DNA from: Aeromonas popoffii
Lineage (GTDB): Bacteria > Pseudomonadota > Gammaproteobacteria > Enterobacterales > Aeromonadaceae
NCBI RefSeq assembly: GCF_000820025.1
Contig: NZ_CDBI01000033.1
Coordinates: forward strand, 49,773 to 87,951
DNA: 38,179 nucleotides
Direction: 5' to 3'
Shown: positions 1 through 9,280 of the stretch, one piece after another
Layout of the letters: every line of letters starts with the position of its first letter
Position numbering within the stretch: the first letter of the stretch is position 1
Notes under the pieces: generated by a model
What the model saw: the letters and a program-made list of their open reading frames with translations, nothing else
Database searches by the model: none
Told to the model about the DNA's origin: nothing
Translations under genes and position numbers: made by a program

Positions 1-20
1 CAGGCTCCCATGGGAGCCTG
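1..20. terminator. Perfect 20-bp palindrome, probable terminator stem
   Basis: CAGGCTCCCATGGGAGCCTG is its own reverse complement. It lies about 35 bases past the stop codon of the minus-strand gene ending at 55, where a terminator stem would be expected. The window edge cuts off any T-tract on the minus-strand side, so termination cannot be confirmed. The element could equally serve a gene left of the window. Confidence 0.5.
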
Positions 21-54
21 AATTATTCGCAAAGGGGGCATAAATGTCGGGGGA

Positions 55-561
55 TCAGTAACACCACTCGAAGCCGATGGCGTAATTGGCGGCGCCATAG
101 CCCGGGATCTCGTTGCTGGAGAGCAGTGCCTTGAAGGTGAACTGCGGGCTGAGGGGCATGCCGAGCCCCATGCCGATGGCGACCTCATCATTGGTGTTGC
201 CAATCATGTCGGCCCGGATCATGCGATAGAGCGACATGTCCTGGCTCATGTGCACATAGCTCTGGGAGGCGCGATTGTAGAGCTGACCAAACACCTCCAG
301 CTGAAAACCGGCCTGGGGGGTGATGGCCAGCGGCACGCCGACAAAGTTGTAGAGATCGGATCGGTTGAAATAGCTGTTGGTGATCTGGGGAGTGAAGTCG
401 GTCTGCTGATAGAGGCGGCTGAAGTTGCTCTCGATCAGCTCATAAGTTTGCTGCGGCAGTTGCAGCAAATAGTCGGGGACATCAAAACGCACGCCTGCCA
501 TGCAGGCCGAAGGCAGCAGGGAGCAGACGAGCAAGCCGAAACCGGATAATCCTGAACGCAT
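55..561 (-). CDS. Hypothetical exported protein
   Basis: I do not recognise the family. From the chosen start the protein is 168 residues. Residues 1-22 form a signal peptide: Met-Arg, a hydrophobic stretch GFGLLVCSLLP, then SACMA as a likely cleavage region. LPSAC is a poor lipobox because proline sits at -3, so cleavage by signal peptidase I is more likely than lipidation. The mature part has no membrane helix and has alternating hydrophobic and aromatic segments (for example FQLEVFGQLY) ending in FEWCY. An aromatic C-terminus is compatible with a small outer-membrane or periplasmic beta-rich protein, which is inference only. In-frame ATGs also occur at 573 and 621. I preferred 561 because a GGGGA sequence lies about 11 bases upstream of it. 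The gene stands alone between a terminator-like palindrome and sbcB. Confidence 0.6.
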   Translation of the reverse strand: MRSGLSGFGLLVCSLLPSACMAGVRFDVPDYLLQLPQQTYELIESNFSRLYQQTDFTPQITNSYFNRSDLYNFVGVPLAITPQAGFQLEVFGQLYNRASQSYVHMSQDMSLYRMIRADMIGNTNDEVAIGMGLGMPLSPQFTFKALLSSNEIPGYGAANYAIGFEWCY

Positions 562-713
562 CAGACGAGGCATCCCCAAGGGTCGATAGTCAAAGGCCGT
601 TAATCCAATATTAGCGCACAAATAATTGAAACTTCAGGAGTCTTAGCTCCCCTTCCCATTATGTCTTGGGCGAGGGGAACAGACCGATATTTAACTGTGA
701 AGCCGATCACATC

Positions 714-2141
714 TCACAGATCTTCGAGGTAGTGATAGAGGCTCTTGAGAATCGCAAAGTTCCGCTCATTACCCTGATTCTGCTCGGCCAGTGCCTCGAG
801 GCGAGGGGCGTAGTCCGGCAGGCGGCGGCTGAAGTAGTCGCTGCAGTGCAGGCGCCATCGCTTCTGCTCCGCCTCGCTCAGGGTGTGCGGCCAGTTGCGG
901 GCGCGGTAGCGGAACAGCATCTGGGGCAAACGCGCGTCTGTGAAGGCAAATTCCCGCTCTCCTAACAGTTCGGCCGGGGTGGCACGCACCAGATCCATGG
1001 TGGCCTTGTCGCCGTGGCCGAAGAAACCGGCGTAGAGCTGGGTATCCGGATCCGAGTCGTTGTTGCCCGCGAACTCCTGATTGAACACCTCCACCAGTTT
1101 TTCCCGTACCTCGGGATGAGCCCGCAGCAGATCCAGGCTCTTGCGGCACTGCTCCCGGTCGATGCCAAGCTCGTCGGCGCGCTCGGCGGTCAGGGTGGCC
1201 GCTGGCGCCAGTACCGGGCACTTGTTGATGTGCACCAGCTTGACCGGAATGGCCGCCAGATCTCCCAGCTCATCCTTGCGGGTATAGAGCCGCTCGCGGA
1301 TCTCGTCGCTGGAGAGCGCGATGAGCGGGGTCGGATCACGGGTCAAATCCACCATGATCACCGCATTCTGGTTACTGGGGTGCCAGGCGAGCGGCGACAC
1401 CCAGCTCACGCACCCCTGCCAGGGGGAGAACATGCCGGAGACATGGGTCAGTGGCTTCATGGTCACCACGTCGATCAGTGCTTTAACCTTGTTCTTGTTG
1501 CGAAGGTCAAACAGATAGTTAAACAACTTGGGCTGGGCCTTTTTCACCAGCTTGGCCATCTCTATGGTAGCCAGCACATCGGAGAGCGCATCGTGGGCAT
1601 TGGCGTGAGCCACGCCGTTGGCCACCGTCAGCTTCTCCAGCCTGAAACTCGGTTTGCCCTCCTCGTCAAATGCCCACTCGATCCCCTCCGGGCGCAGGGC
1701 ATAGCAGGCCCGCAGCATGTCGAGTATGTCCCAGCGGGAGTTGCCGTTTTGCCAACTGTAGGCGTAGGGGTCATAGAAGTTGCGATAGAGGGTGTAACGC
1801 GTCACCTCGTCATCGAAGCGGATGCTGTTGTAGCCCAGCACGCAGGTATTCGGTGTAGCGAACTGCTCGTGGATCTGGCGGATGAAATCCGCCTCGCACA
1901 GTCCGTCTTTCATCGCCTTTTGCGGCGTGATGCCAGTGATCAGGCAGGCTTCCGGATCCGGCAAATAATCTGCCGGCGGCTTGCAATAGATGACCAGCGG
2001 CTCGCCGATGAGGTTGAAATCCGCATCGGTACGGATACCGGCAAACTGCGACGGCCTGTCCTTCGCCGGGCTGATGCCGAAGGTCTCGTAATCGTGGAAG
2101 TAGAAGGTGGGCTCAATGCCGGATTGTGCTGTTTTGCTCAT
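714..2141 (-). CDS. sbcB: Exodeoxyribonuclease I
   Basis: This is a 3'-5' single-strand DNA exonuclease that also acts with mismatch repair and removes ssDNA ends in recombination. It is cytoplasmic and Mg-dependent. The N-terminal DEDD exonuclease motif is visible as FYFHDYETFG (Asp17 and Glu19), followed by RFDDEVTRY and the HDALSDVLATIEMA motif. The remainder matches the SH3-like and C-terminal helical regions of the family, ending in the ERNFAILKSLYHYLEDL segment. From the ATG at 2141 the protein is 475 residues, the same as the E. coli enzyme. The frame extends upstream to 2228, but that extension has no family similarity, so the internal ATG is preferred. It appears monocistronic. Confidence 0.96.
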   Translation of the reverse strand: MSKTAQSGIEPTFYFHDYETFGISPAKDRPSQFAGIRTDADFNLIGEPLVIYCKPPADYLPDPEACLITGITPQKAMKDGLCEADFIRQIHEQFATPNTCVLGYNSIRFDDEVTRYTLYRNFYDPYAYSWQNGNSRWDILDMLRACYALRPEGIEWAFDEEGKPSFRLEKLTVANGVAHANAHDALSDVLATIEMAKLVKKAQPKLFNYLFDLRNKNKVKALIDVVTMKPLTHVSGMFSPWQGCVSWVSPLAWHPSNQNAVIMVDLTRDPTPLIALSSDEIRERLYTRKDELGDLAAIPVKLVHINKCPVLAPAATLTAERADELGIDREQCRKSLDLLRAHPEVREKLVEVFNQEFAGNNDSDPDTQLYAGFFGHGDKATMDLVRATPAELLGEREFAFTDARLPQMLFRYRARNWPHTLSEAEQKRWRLHCSDYFSRRLPDYAPRLEALAEQNQGNERNFAILKSLYHYLEDL

Positions 2142-2336
2142 AAGTTCCGAGATGGGTGTCCGATACGGTGGTGCCACGCACCTGAGTGGGCGGTGCCATG
2201 CACCACGATTACCTGCATGGTAAACCATAGCGCAGGCCGAGCGAAGGGCAGACAGCCCGGCTGCTGGTTTATTGGACAGGCAAGGGATGATGAGGTAGCA
2301 ATAGTCGTCTGGCAGGTATGAGAAATAGAGAAGGAA

Positions 2337-2358
2337 GCAGCCCCGCTGGCGGGGCTGC
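2337..2358 (-). terminator. Hairpin downstream of araA
   Basis: GCAGCCCCG pairs with CGGGGCTGC around a 4-base loop, 48 bases past the araA stop. On the minus strand it is followed by a pyrimidine-rich stretch (TTCCTTCTCTATTTC), so it probably terminates the araBDA transcript before sbcB. The T-tract is interrupted, so efficiency is uncertain. Confidence 0.65.
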
Positions 2359-2370
2359 TGTCATGGTGGT

Positions 2371-2398
2371 GGCCGCTGGCCGCTGGCCGCTGGCCGAT
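2371..2398. repeat. Heptamer tandem repeat (GGCCGCT, four copies)
   Basis: Three exact GGCCGCT units and a fourth with one change (GGCCGAT) lie head to tail between the araA stop codon and the araA terminator hairpin. The unit is not a multiple of three but lies outside coding sequence. It is a candidate for slippage-driven length variation, with no evident function. Confidence 0.85.
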
Positions 2399-2405
2399 TA
2401 AGGGA

Positions 2406-3905
2406 TCAGCGGCAGATCTTGTAGTAGACCTCGTTCCACTGGAGTGTCTGCTTGAGCTCCGGGATCCGGGTGTGCTCGTCGATCACCACGAACTCTATGC
2501 CCATGATGTCGGCGAAGGTGCGCAGCTGCTCGATCTCCACCGACTGGGTGAACACCGAGTGGTGGGCGGCGCCCGCCAGGATCCAGGCCTCGGCGCTGGT
2601 TTGAAGGTCCGGCATGGGCTTCCACAGGGCGCTTGCCACCGGTAATTTCGGCATGGCCTCTGGCAAGTCCACCACCTCCAGCTGATTGACCACCAGCCGG
2701 AAGCGATTGCCCATGTCGATGAGGCTGGCATTGACCGCCTTGCCGGCAGGCACCGCGAATAGCAGTCTGGCCGGGTCGGCCTTCTTGCCTATCCCCAGGT
2801 GTTGGACGTCCAGCACGGGTTTACTTGCGGCGATAGAGGGGCACACCTCCAGCATGTGGGCACCCAGCACCAGGTTGTTGCCCGCCTCCAGGTGGTAGGT
2901 GTAGTCCTCCATGAAGGAGGTGCCGCCCGCAAGGCCTGTTCCCATCACCTTGAGGGTGCGCAGCAGGGCCGCCGTCTTCCAGTCCCCTTCGGCCCCGAAG
3001 CCGAAGCCTTGCTGCATCAGGCGCTGGCAGGCCAGCCCAGGCAGCTGGTGCAGGCCATGGAGATCCTCGAAGGTGGTGGTGAAGGCGCCAAAGCCGCCCT
3101 CGGTGAGAAATTTTTTCATCCCCAGCTCCTGGCGCGCGGCTTCATAGAGGGACGCACGCAGTGGCCCGCCTGCCTGCACCGCTTCGGTCAGGGTATAGGT
3201 CTGTTCGTACTCGGCCAGCAGCGCGTCGATATTGGCGGCGGGCACGGTGTCGATGACCTTCACCAGATCGCCAACCGGGTGATAGTTCACCTGATAGCCG
3301 AACTGGATCTGGGCTTCAATCTTGTCGCCCTCGGTGACGGCCACGTTGCGCATGTTGTCGCCAAAGCGGGCGATCTTCAGGTGGCGGCTGTCGTGAATGG
3401 CGGCGGCGATGCGCATCCAGTTGCCGATCTTGCTCCTTGCTTCCTCATCCTGCCAGTGGCCCACCACCACGGTGCGTGGCAGTCGCAGGCGGGCGCCCAT
3501 GAAACCGAACTCGCGCCCGCCATGGGCGGTCTGGTTCAGGTTCATGAAGTCCATGTCGATCTCGCGCCAGGGCAGGTCGCGGTTGAACTGGGTGTGAAAT
3601 TGCAGCAGAGGCTTTTGCAGCTGACTCAGGGCCGGGATCCACATTTTGGCGGGGGAGAAGGTGTGCATCCACACCATGAGCCCCACGCAGCGCTCGTCAT
3701 GGTTGGCATCCCGGGCCACCGCGCTTATCTCATCGAGTGTGGTGCCGGTGGGCTTGAGCACTATCTTGATGGGCAGCCCAGCCCCCTCGTTGAGCTGGCT
3801 GGTCATGGTATGGGCATGATCGGCCACCTGCTTCAATGTGGTCGCGCCATACAGGTGCTGGCTGCCGACCAGAAACCACACTTCCAGCTGTTTCATCAAT
3901 TCCAT
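2406..3905 (-). CDS. araA: L-arabinose isomerase
   Basis: Converts L-arabinose to L-ribulose, the first cytoplasmic step of arabinose catabolism, with Mn as usual cofactor. The protein is 499 residues, one shorter than E. coli AraA, and aligns along its length by eye. Visible landmarks include [16 protein letters not shown] N-terminus ([13 protein letters not shown]), [29 protein letters not shown], the catalytic glutamates in [11 protein letters not shown] and SFMEDYTYH, and metal-binding histidines in LGAHMLEV and AGAAHHSVF. The frame is open upstream to 4040, but the ATG at 3905 has an AGAGGA ribosome-binding site about 8 bases before it and matches the family N-terminus. It is the last gene of the araBDA operon, 20 bases after araD. 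Confidence 0.97.
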   Translation of the reverse strand: MELMKQLEVWFLVGSQHLYGATTLKQVADHAHTMTSQLNEGAGLPIKIVLKPTGTTLDEISAVARDANHDERCVGLMVWMHTFSPAKMWIPALSQLQKPLLQFHTQFNRDLPWREIDMDFMNLNQTAHGGREFGFMGARLRLPRTVVVGHWQDEEARSKIGNWMRIAAAIHDSRHLKIARFGDNMRNVAVTEGDKIEAQIQFGYQVNYHPVGDLVKVIDTVPAANIDALLAEYEQTYTLTEAVQAGGPLRASLYEAARQELGMKKFLTEGGFGAFTTTFEDLHGLHQLPGLACQRLMQQGFGFGAEGDWKTAALLRTLKVMGTGLAGGTSFMEDYTYHLEAGNNLVLGAHMLEVCPSIAASKPVLDVQHLGIGKKADPARLLFAVPAGKAVNASLIDMGNRFRLVVNQLEVVDLPEAMPKLPVASALWKPMPDLQTSAEAWILAGAAHHSVFTQSVEIEQLRTFADIMGIEFVVIDEHTRIPELKQTLQWNEVYYKICR

Positions 3906-3925
3906 GATCTTGTCCTCTTTATTGA

Positions 3926-4624
3926 TCAAGTTTCGGTCTGGCCGTAATAGGCGTGTTTGCCATGTTTGCGCTGGTAGTGTTTTTCCAGCAGGTAGTCTGG
4001 CAGAGCATGAGCCTGCGGGTTTATCTGGCCGGTGAGCCACGCCATGCGCGCCACCTCTTCCAGTACCACGGCGTTGTGCACCGCCTCATCCGCATCCTTG
4101 CCCCAGCTGAAGGGGCCGTGATTGGCCACCAGCACCCCCGGCATGGTGAGAATGGGGATCCGTTGCAAGGTCTCGACGATGAGGTGACCGGTCTGTCCCT
4201 CGTAATCCTCCTCGACCTCCTTTGGGGTGAGCAGGCGGGAGCAGGGGATCTCGCCATTGAAATAGTCGGCCTGGGTGGTGCCAAAGATAGGGATAGAGCG
4301 GCATGCCTGGGCCCAGGCGGTGGCGTGGGTGGAGTGGGTATGTACCACGCCGCCAAGCGCGGGATAGGTGCGATAGAGCACCAGGTGGGTGGCGGTGTCG
4401 GAGGAGGGGCGCAGCGCCCCCTCCACCTGCTTGCCTGCGAGATCCAGCACCACCAGATCCTCCAGCCGCATCCGCTCGTAGCTGACGCCGCTCGGCTTTA
4501 TCACCACCAGACCCCGTTCCCGGTCGATACCGCTCACGTTACCCCAGGTGAAGGTCACCAGACCGTGGCGCGGCAAGTCCAGGTTGGCGGACAGCACCTG
4601 CTCCTTGAGAGCTTGAAGGTTCAT
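3926..4624 (-). CDS. araD: L-ribulose-5-phosphate 4-epimerase
   Basis: Interconverts L-ribulose 5-phosphate and D-xylulose 5-phosphate, feeding arabinose carbon into the pentose phosphate pathway. It belongs to the zinc-dependent class II aldolase fold. At 232 residues it matches the usual 231. The zinc ligands His95 and His97 are seen in [16 protein letters not shown], and the third histidine region occurs in the [22 protein letters not shown] segment. The phosphate-binding region [11 protein letters not shown] and the KPSGV loop are also intact. Its start codon overlaps the araB stop codon (ATGA), indicating translational coupling to araB. Confidence 0.97.
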   Translation of the reverse strand: MNLQALKEQVLSANLDLPRHGLVTFTWGNVSGIDRERGLVVIKPSGVSYERMRLEDLVVLDLAGKQVEGALRPSSDTATHLVLYRTYPALGGVVHTHSTHATAWAQACRSIPIFGTTQADYFNGEIPCSRLLTPKEVEEDYEGQTGHLIVETLQRIPILTMPGVLVANHGPFSWGKDADEAVHNAVVLEEVARMAWLTGQINPQAHALPDYLLEKHYQRKHGKHAYYGQTET

Positions 4625-6312
4625 GCCTGTACCCCGCGGTTGTAGAGGGGCTCGGCGGCGGCGCCCCAGGCGAGGTAGCGCTGGTAGAGCCGCTCATACT
4701 CGGCGACCCGCACCGGATCCGGCTGGTGGGTGCGCTCCATGGCGCTCGCCATGTGGCGCTGAGCCTCGGCCACATCGCCATGGATCCCGGCCGCCACGGC
4801 GGCGAAGATGGCCGCCCCCAGGGCGCAGCACTGATCCGAGGCCACCACCTGGATGGGTCTGTTCATCACGTCGGCGCAGGTTTGCATCACTGTTGTTGAT
4901 TTGCGGGCGATGCCGCCCAGGGCGATCACCTGTTCCACCGGCACCTGCTGGCGGGTCAAACACTCCATGATGCTGCGAGCCCCGAAGGCGGTGGAGGCCA
5001 CCAGAGCGCCGAACAAGTCGGGCGCATCCGTGCCGAGGTTGAGCCCGGTAAGGGTGCCCTGCAGGCGCTGGTTGGCATACGGGGTACGGCGGCCGTTGAA
5101 CCAGTCGAGCACCACTGGCAGGTGGGCCAGATCGCGTTGCTGCTCCCAAGCGGCGGCGAGGCTCGGCAACAGTTCCCGCTTGTGGGCTTCGATGGCGGTG
5201 TGAAGTTCGGGGGACTGGGCGGCGAGCCGGTCGAGCGGCCAGCTCAGTTGGCGCTGATACCAGGCGTAGATATCGCCAAACGCCGACTGTCCCGCCTCCA
5301 GCCCCACCATGCCTGGTACCACGCTGCCGCTCACCTGGCCGCAGATCCCTGTGATCGTGCGCCCGCCTATGGTGGCCTCATCGGCGATCAGGATGTCGCA
5401 GGTGGAGGTGCCGATCACCTTGACCAGGGTATTGTGGCCGGCCCCGGCCCCCACCGCACCCATGTGGCAATCAAAGGCGCCGCCGGCGATCACCACCTCG
5501 CAGGAGAGATGCAGCCGCTTGGCCCACTCTGGGGTCAGGGTGCCGACCGGCAGATCAGCAGTCCAGCTGTCGGTAAAGAGCGGGCAGTCGAGATCTTCGG
5601 TCAGCAGCGGATCCAGCGCGTTGAGAAAATCGGCGGGAGGCAGGCCGCCCCAGCTCGGGTGCCAGAGGGACTTGTGGCCGGCGGAGCAGCGCCCGCGCCT
5701 GATGTCGGCCGGGGCCTGGGTGCCGCTCAGGATGGCGGGCACCCAGTCGCACAGTTCGACCCAGTTGCAGGCCGCTGCGCGCACCGCCGCATCGCTGCGG
5801 GAGACGTGCAGGATTTTGGCCCAGAACCACTCGGATGAGTAGATGCCGCCTATGTAGCGACTGTAGTCGGGGAACTGGCCGCCGTGGCAGAGCGCCGTGA
5901 TGGCCTCAGCCTCTTCGATGGCGGTGTGATCCTTCCACAGCACAAACATGGCGTTGGGATTGTCGGCAAACTCGGGGCGCAGGGCCAGCACTTGCCCCTT
6001 CTCATCGATGGGGGCGGGTGTCGAGCCCGTGCTGTCCACCCCGATACCGCGCACGGCGGCGCGCTGGATGGGGGTGAGCTGGCTCACCACCTGCACCACC
6101 GCCTGCTCCATGGATTCCAGATAGTCGAGAGGGTGGTGGCGGAACTGGTTGTTGACCGGCTGACAGTAGTGGCCGGCCTGCCAGCGTGGGTAATAGACGA
6201 CATGGGTTGCCAGCTCGGCGCCGTCCTGACAGCGCACGGCGAGTGCCCTGACCGAATCGCTGCCAAAATCGAGTCCGATGACGATGTACTCGGACCTGGG
6301 GTGCTCAGACAT
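4621..6312 (-). CDS. araB: L-ribulokinase
   Basis: Phosphorylates L-ribulose to L-ribulose 5-phosphate with ATP; FGGY carbohydrate kinase family, cytoplasmic. The protein is 563 residues, close to the 566 of E. coli AraB. The first FGGY domain begins [14 protein letters not shown], the phosphate-1 loop. [13 protein letters not shown] and the FVLWKDHTA segment follow, and the C-terminal domain carries the [19 protein letters not shown] and [15 protein letters not shown] motifs. The ATG at 6312 has an AGGAG ribosome-binding site six bases upstream. It is the first gene of the minus-strand operon B-D-A, and an AraC-type operator lies about 70-105 bases upstream of its start. Confidence 0.97.
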   Translation of the reverse strand: MSEHPRSEYIVIGLDFGSDSVRALAVRCQDGAELATHVVYYPRWQAGHYCQPVNNQFRHHPLDYLESMEQAVVQVVSQLTPIQRAAVRGIGVDSTGSTPAPIDEKGQVLALRPEFADNPNAMFVLWKDHTAIEEAEAITALCHGGQFPDYSRYIGGIYSSEWFWAKILHVSRSDAAVRAAACNWVELCDWVPAILSGTQAPADIRRGRCSAGHKSLWHPSWGGLPPADFLNALDPLLTEDLDCPLFTDSWTADLPVGTLTPEWAKRLHLSCEVVIAGGAFDCHMGAVGAGAGHNTLVKVIGTSTCDILIADEATIGGRTITGICGQVSGSVVPGMVGLEAGQSAFGDIYAWYQRQLSWPLDRLAAQSPELHTAIEAHKRELLPSLAAAWEQQRDLAHLPVVLDWFNGRRTPYANQRLQGTLTGLNLGTDAPDLFGALVASTAFGARSIMECLTRQQVPVEQVIALGGIARKSTTVMQTCADVMNRPIQVVASDQCCALGAAIFAAVAAGIHGDVAEAQRHMASAMERTHQPDPVRVAEYERLYQRYLAWGAAAEPLYNRGVQA

Positions 6313-6378
6313 AGGTGCTCCTGACCATCAATGAGGGGGGACTGGGGAGGAACCATAGGAGATGGACTGGACGGGCGG

Positions 6379-6416
6379 TTAGCCATTGGCTGCTGGAAAT
6401 ATGGATTTAAACGCTA
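6379..6416 (-). promoter_or_regulatory. AraC operator of araI1-araI2 type
   Basis: Positions 6400-6416 read TATGGATTTAAACGCTA, which on the minus strand gives TAGC-N7-TCCATA. This is an exact match to the conserved bases of the E. coli araI1 half-site and points towards araB. Exactly 21 bases further (6395-6379) a weaker half-site begins CAGC, giving the direct-repeat spacing known for araI1-araI2. It ends at the expected -35 position (about 6380-6375), with TATGGT as -10 at 6357. AraC bound to both half-sites would touch RNA polymerase there. Confidence 0.75.
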
Positions 6417-6576
6417 TCAACGCAAGATGGTGATGGCTGTCCAGGATCCTTTATATGACTTTTTTGCTGAAAATATAGACAAAATAGCTGCAATTTTATG
6501 GCGTGATCCTGCTCTCCATTTTTTAGTGAGAAAACGTTTACAACTTGGTTTGTTCATCTAGCAATAACAATAACGT

Positions 6577-6590
6577 CATGTTTGAACATG
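6577..6590. repeat. Short inverted repeat upstream of araF
   Basis: CATGTT-TG-AACATG is a perfect 6+2+6 inverted repeat 84 bases before the araF start. It may be an operator or lie in the araF leader; no regulator is assigned. Confidence 0.4.
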
Positions 6591-6673
6591 TTTTTATGTG
6601 GCGGCTGATTGAGTTGTACGAACGGCCGCACTTCGTTGGTACATGGATTGATAGAACACTTGGAGACATTCAC

Positions 6674-7657
6674 ATGAACAAAATCGTTAAAGGCATGATT
6701 GCTATGGGGTTTGCCTTTGGTATGGCAAATTCTGCTTTTTCGGCCGAGGCGCTGAAGCTGGGTTACCTGGTCAAGCAGCCGGAGGAGCCCTGGTTCCAGA
6801 CCGAATGGAACTTCGCCGACAAGGCCGGCAAGGATCTCGGTTTCGAGGTGATCAAGATAGCGGTACCCGATGGCGAGAAGACGCTCAATGCCATCGACAG
6901 CCTGGCGGCCAACGGCGCCAAGGGCTTTGTCATCTGTACCCCTGACCCCAAGCTCGGGGCCGCCATCATGGCCAAGGCCAACAGCATGGGTCTGAAGGTC
7001 ATCACTGTGGATGACCAATTCGTTAACGCCAAGGGCCAGCCCATGGAGCAGGTGCCGCTGGTGATGATGGCCGCCACCAAGATTGGCGAGCGCCAGGGTC
7101 AGGAGCTCTACAAGGAGATGCAAAAACGCCAGTGGGATGTGAAGGCGACCGGGGTACTGGCCATCACGGCCGATGAGTTGGATACCGCCCGTCGTCGGGT
7201 CGAGGGTTCTTTGAGTGCGCTCAAGGTCGCCGGCTTCCCCGATGCCCAGATCTACCGTTCACCGACCAAGGCCAACGACATTCCGGGGGCACTGGATGCC
7301 GCCAACTCCATGCTGGTGCAGCACCCCGAGGTGAAGAACTGGCTCATCGTCGGCATGAATGACAATACAGTGCTCGGCGGCGTGCGCGCCACCGAAGGGC
7401 AGGGCTTCAAGGCCGCGAATGTCATTGGCATCGGCATCAACGGGGTGGATGCGGTGAACGAGCTCTCCAAGTCCAGCGCCACCGGTTTCCTCGGCTCCCT
7501 GCTGCCCAGCCCGGATGTGCACGGCTACAAGAGTATCCAGATGCTGCATGACTGGGTCGTCAATGGCGCAGAGCCAGCCAACTTCACCGAAGTGACCGAC
7601 GTTGTGCTCATCACCCGCGACAACTTCAAGGTCGAGCTGCAGAAAAAAGGTCTGTGA
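6674..7657 (+). CDS. araF: L-arabinose ABC transporter, periplasmic binding protein
   Basis: Captures L-arabinose in the periplasm and delivers it to AraGH. The 327-residue precursor (E. coli 329) starts with a clear signal peptide, MNKIVKGMIAMGFAFGMANS, with cleavage likely after AFSA at residue 23. The mature protein has the type I sugar-binding fold: KLGYLVKQPEEPWFQTEW at the N-terminus, then VICTPDP, VDDQFVN, TADELDTARRRVEG and GMNDNTVLGGVRATE, all characteristic of AraF. The frame continues upstream to 6545, but ATG 6674 carries GGAG eight bases before it and begins the signal peptide. It is first in araFGH and is followed by an intercistronic hairpin. Confidence 0.97.
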   Translation: MNKIVKGMIAMGFAFGMANSAFSAEALKLGYLVKQPEEPWFQTEWNFADKAGKDLGFEVIKIAVPDGEKTLNAIDSLAANGAKGFVICTPDPKLGAAIMAKANSMGLKVITVDDQFVNAKGQPMEQVPLVMMAATKIGERQGQELYKEMQKRQWDVKATGVLAITADELDTARRRVEGSLSALKVAGFPDAQIYRSPTKANDIPGALDAANSMLVQHPEVKNWLIVGMNDNTVLGGVRATEGQGFKAANVIGIGINGVDAVNELSKSSATGFLGSLLPSPDVHGYKSIQMLHDWVVNGAEPANFTEVTDVVLITRDNFKVELQKKGL

Positions 7658-7688
7658 CAGGCGCGGTCTAACCTCTGACATCGATACC

Positions 7689-7713
7689 GGCATGGCGCAG
7701 AACCGCCCATGCC
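7689..7713 (+). promoter_or_regulatory. Intercistronic hairpin between araF and araG
   Basis: GGCATGG pairs with CCATGCC around an 11-base loop in the 75-base araF-araG gap. There is no T-tract. A hairpin here could protect the 3' end of araF mRNA so that binding protein is made in excess over the membrane components; this role is inference. Confidence 0.45.
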
Positions 7714-7732
7714 TGTGATCTGGAGTAAACAC

Positions 7733-9232
7733 ATGGATCAGTCAGTTCCTTATCTGGAGTTTTGCGGCATCAGCAAGGAGTTTCCCGGCGTCAAGGCGCT
7801 GCAAAACGTCTCCTTCTCCTGCCAGCAGGGCTCGGTGCATGCGCTGATGGGAGAGAACGGCGCGGGCAAGTCGACCCTGCTCAAGATCCTGAGCGGCTTT
7901 CAGGCGCCCACCACCGGGGTGGTGAAGCTGGCCGGTCAGGAGCGGGTATTCCAGAGCACGGTCGATGCGCTGGAGAGCGGGATCGCCATTATCTATCAGG
8001 AGTTGCATCTGGTGCCCGAGATGAGCGTGGCCGAGAATATTTACCTCGGCCAGCTGCCCACCCGGCATGGCGTCATCGATCGGGAGAAGCTCTATCAGGA
8101 TGCGGTCAGGCAGCTGGCGCGCCTCGGCATGGATGTGTCGCCCGAGACGCCGCTCAAGTACCTGTCGCTCGGTCAATGGCAAATGGTGGAGATTGCCAAG
8201 GCGCTGACCCGGGATGCCCGGATCATCGCCTTTGACGAGCCGACCAGCAGCCTCTCATCCCGCGAAATAGATCAGCTGTTTCGGGTCATTCGCCAGCTAC
8301 GGGACGAGGGTAAGGTGATCCTCTACGTCTCCCACCGCATGGACGAGATCTTCGCCCTGTGCGATGCCATCACGGTATTCAAGGATGGCCAGTTCGTACG
8401 CACCTTCGCCTCCATGGCCGAGGTCAGCCGGGATCTGCTGGTCAAGACCATGGTGGGGCGCGAGCTGACCGATATCTACGGTTACAGCCCAAGAGCGCTT
8501 GGGGAAGTGGGCCTGCGGGTGGAAAACCTGATGGGGCCCGGCCTGCAGACACCCATCTCGTTTGAGGTCAAGCGAGGGGAGATCCTTGGCATTTTCGGGC
8601 TGGTGGGGGCCGGTCGCAGCGAGCTGATGAAGCTCATCTTTGGTGCCGACAAGCTGGTCTCTGGCGAGATCTCGGTGTTTGGCAAACCTGTGCCCATTCG
8701 CAACCCCATTGATGCCATTCACAGCGGCATCATGCTCTGTACCGAGGACAGAAAAGCCCTCGGTATTATCCCCATTCACTCGGTGCAGGAGAACATCAAC
8801 ATCAGCGCCCGGCGCCACAAGGCGTGGTGGGGCTTCTGGATTAACCAAACATGGGAAGACGAAAACGCCCGGCTGCGGATCCGCGACATGCGGGTCAAAA
8901 CCCCGTCCCCCTATCAGGCCATCATGCACCTCTCCGGCGGCAACCAGCAGAAGGCCATTCTGGGGCGCTGGCTCTCCGAAGACATGAAGGTCATTTTGCT
9001 CGACGAGCCGACCCGTGGCATCGACGTCGGGGCAAAAAACGAGATTTACAACGTGATTTACGATCTGGCCAAGGTGGGTATCGCCGTGGTGGTGGTATCA
9101 AGCGAGCTGCCGGAGGTGCTGGGCATCGCGGATCGGATCATCGTCATGCGGGAGGGGGAGATCGCTGGCGAGCTTTCCCACGATGAGGCCGACGAGGTCA
9201 AGGCGCTCAATCTGGCCATGCCGGCCCGTTGA
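7733..9232 (+). CDS. araG: L-arabinose ABC transporter, ATP-binding protein
   Basis: Energises arabinose import; a double-domain sugar ABC ATPase on the inner face of the membrane. The protein is 499 residues (E. coli 504). The first domain has Walker [10 protein letters not shown], signature [15 protein letters not shown] and Walker [12 protein letters not shown]. The second has the degenerate Walker [11 protein letters not shown] typical of this family, signature [15 protein letters not shown] and Walker [13 protein letters not shown]. An upstream in-frame ATG exists at 7709, but ATG 7733 is preceded by TGGAG at seven bases and matches the family N-terminus ([19 protein letters not shown]). 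Confidence 0.97.
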   Translation: MDQSVPYLEFCGISKEFPGVKALQNVSFSCQQGSVHALMGENGAGKSTLLKILSGFQAPTTGVVKLAGQERVFQSTVDALESGIAIIYQELHLVPEMSVAENIYLGQLPTRHGVIDREKLYQDAVRQLARLGMDVSPETPLKYLSLGQWQMVEIAKALTRDARIIAFDEPTSSLSSREIDQLFRVIRQLRDEGKVILYVSHRMDEIFALCDAITVFKDGQFVRTFASMAEVSRDLLVKTMVGRELTDIYGYSPRALGEVGLRVENLMGPGLQTPISFEVKRGEILGIFGLVGAGRSELMKLIFGADKLVSGEISVFGKPVPIRNPIDAIHSGIMLCTEDRKALGIIPIHSVQENINISARRHKAWWGFWINQTWEDENARLRIRDMRVKTPSPYQAIMHLSGGNQQKAILGRWLSEDMKVILLDEPTRGIDVGAKNEIYNVIYDLAKVGIAVVVVSSELPEVLGIADRIIVMREGEIAGELSHDEADEVKALNLAMPAR

Positions 9233-9280
9233 GCCGCTGACTGCAACGAGATAGCACCCGGAATTTTCAGGAGACAAACC

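Larger units (their letters stand above)
6313..6673. promoter_or_regulatory. Divergent araBDA / araFGH control region
   Basis: The 361-base gap between the two divergent arabinose operons holds no convincing gene and is clearly more AT-rich than its flanks. On the araB side lie an AraC-type operator and a -10-like TATGGT (minus strand, 6357-6352) with no recognisable -35 hexamer, as expected for an AraC-activated promoter. On the araF side lie a weak CRP-like sequence (CGTGA-N6-TCTCC, 6502-6517) and a short inverted repeat at 6577. I could not find a second AraC site in the araF orientation that matches the consensus well. Confidence 0.7.

Noticed and set aside
1014..2321. Long open frame antisense to sbcB (about 435 codons)
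   Set aside because: Shadow of sbcB; no start signal and no domain. It would also run across the sbcB promoter region.
2799..3947. Long open frame antisense to araA
   Set aside because: Complementary-strand shadow with unnatural His/Gly/Leu composition.
6454..6516. Further AraC half-sites on the araF side
   Set aside because: TATGAC-N6-GCT (6454) and TATGGC-N8-GCT (6497) resemble the operator, but their spacing is one base short and one base long of the required N7.
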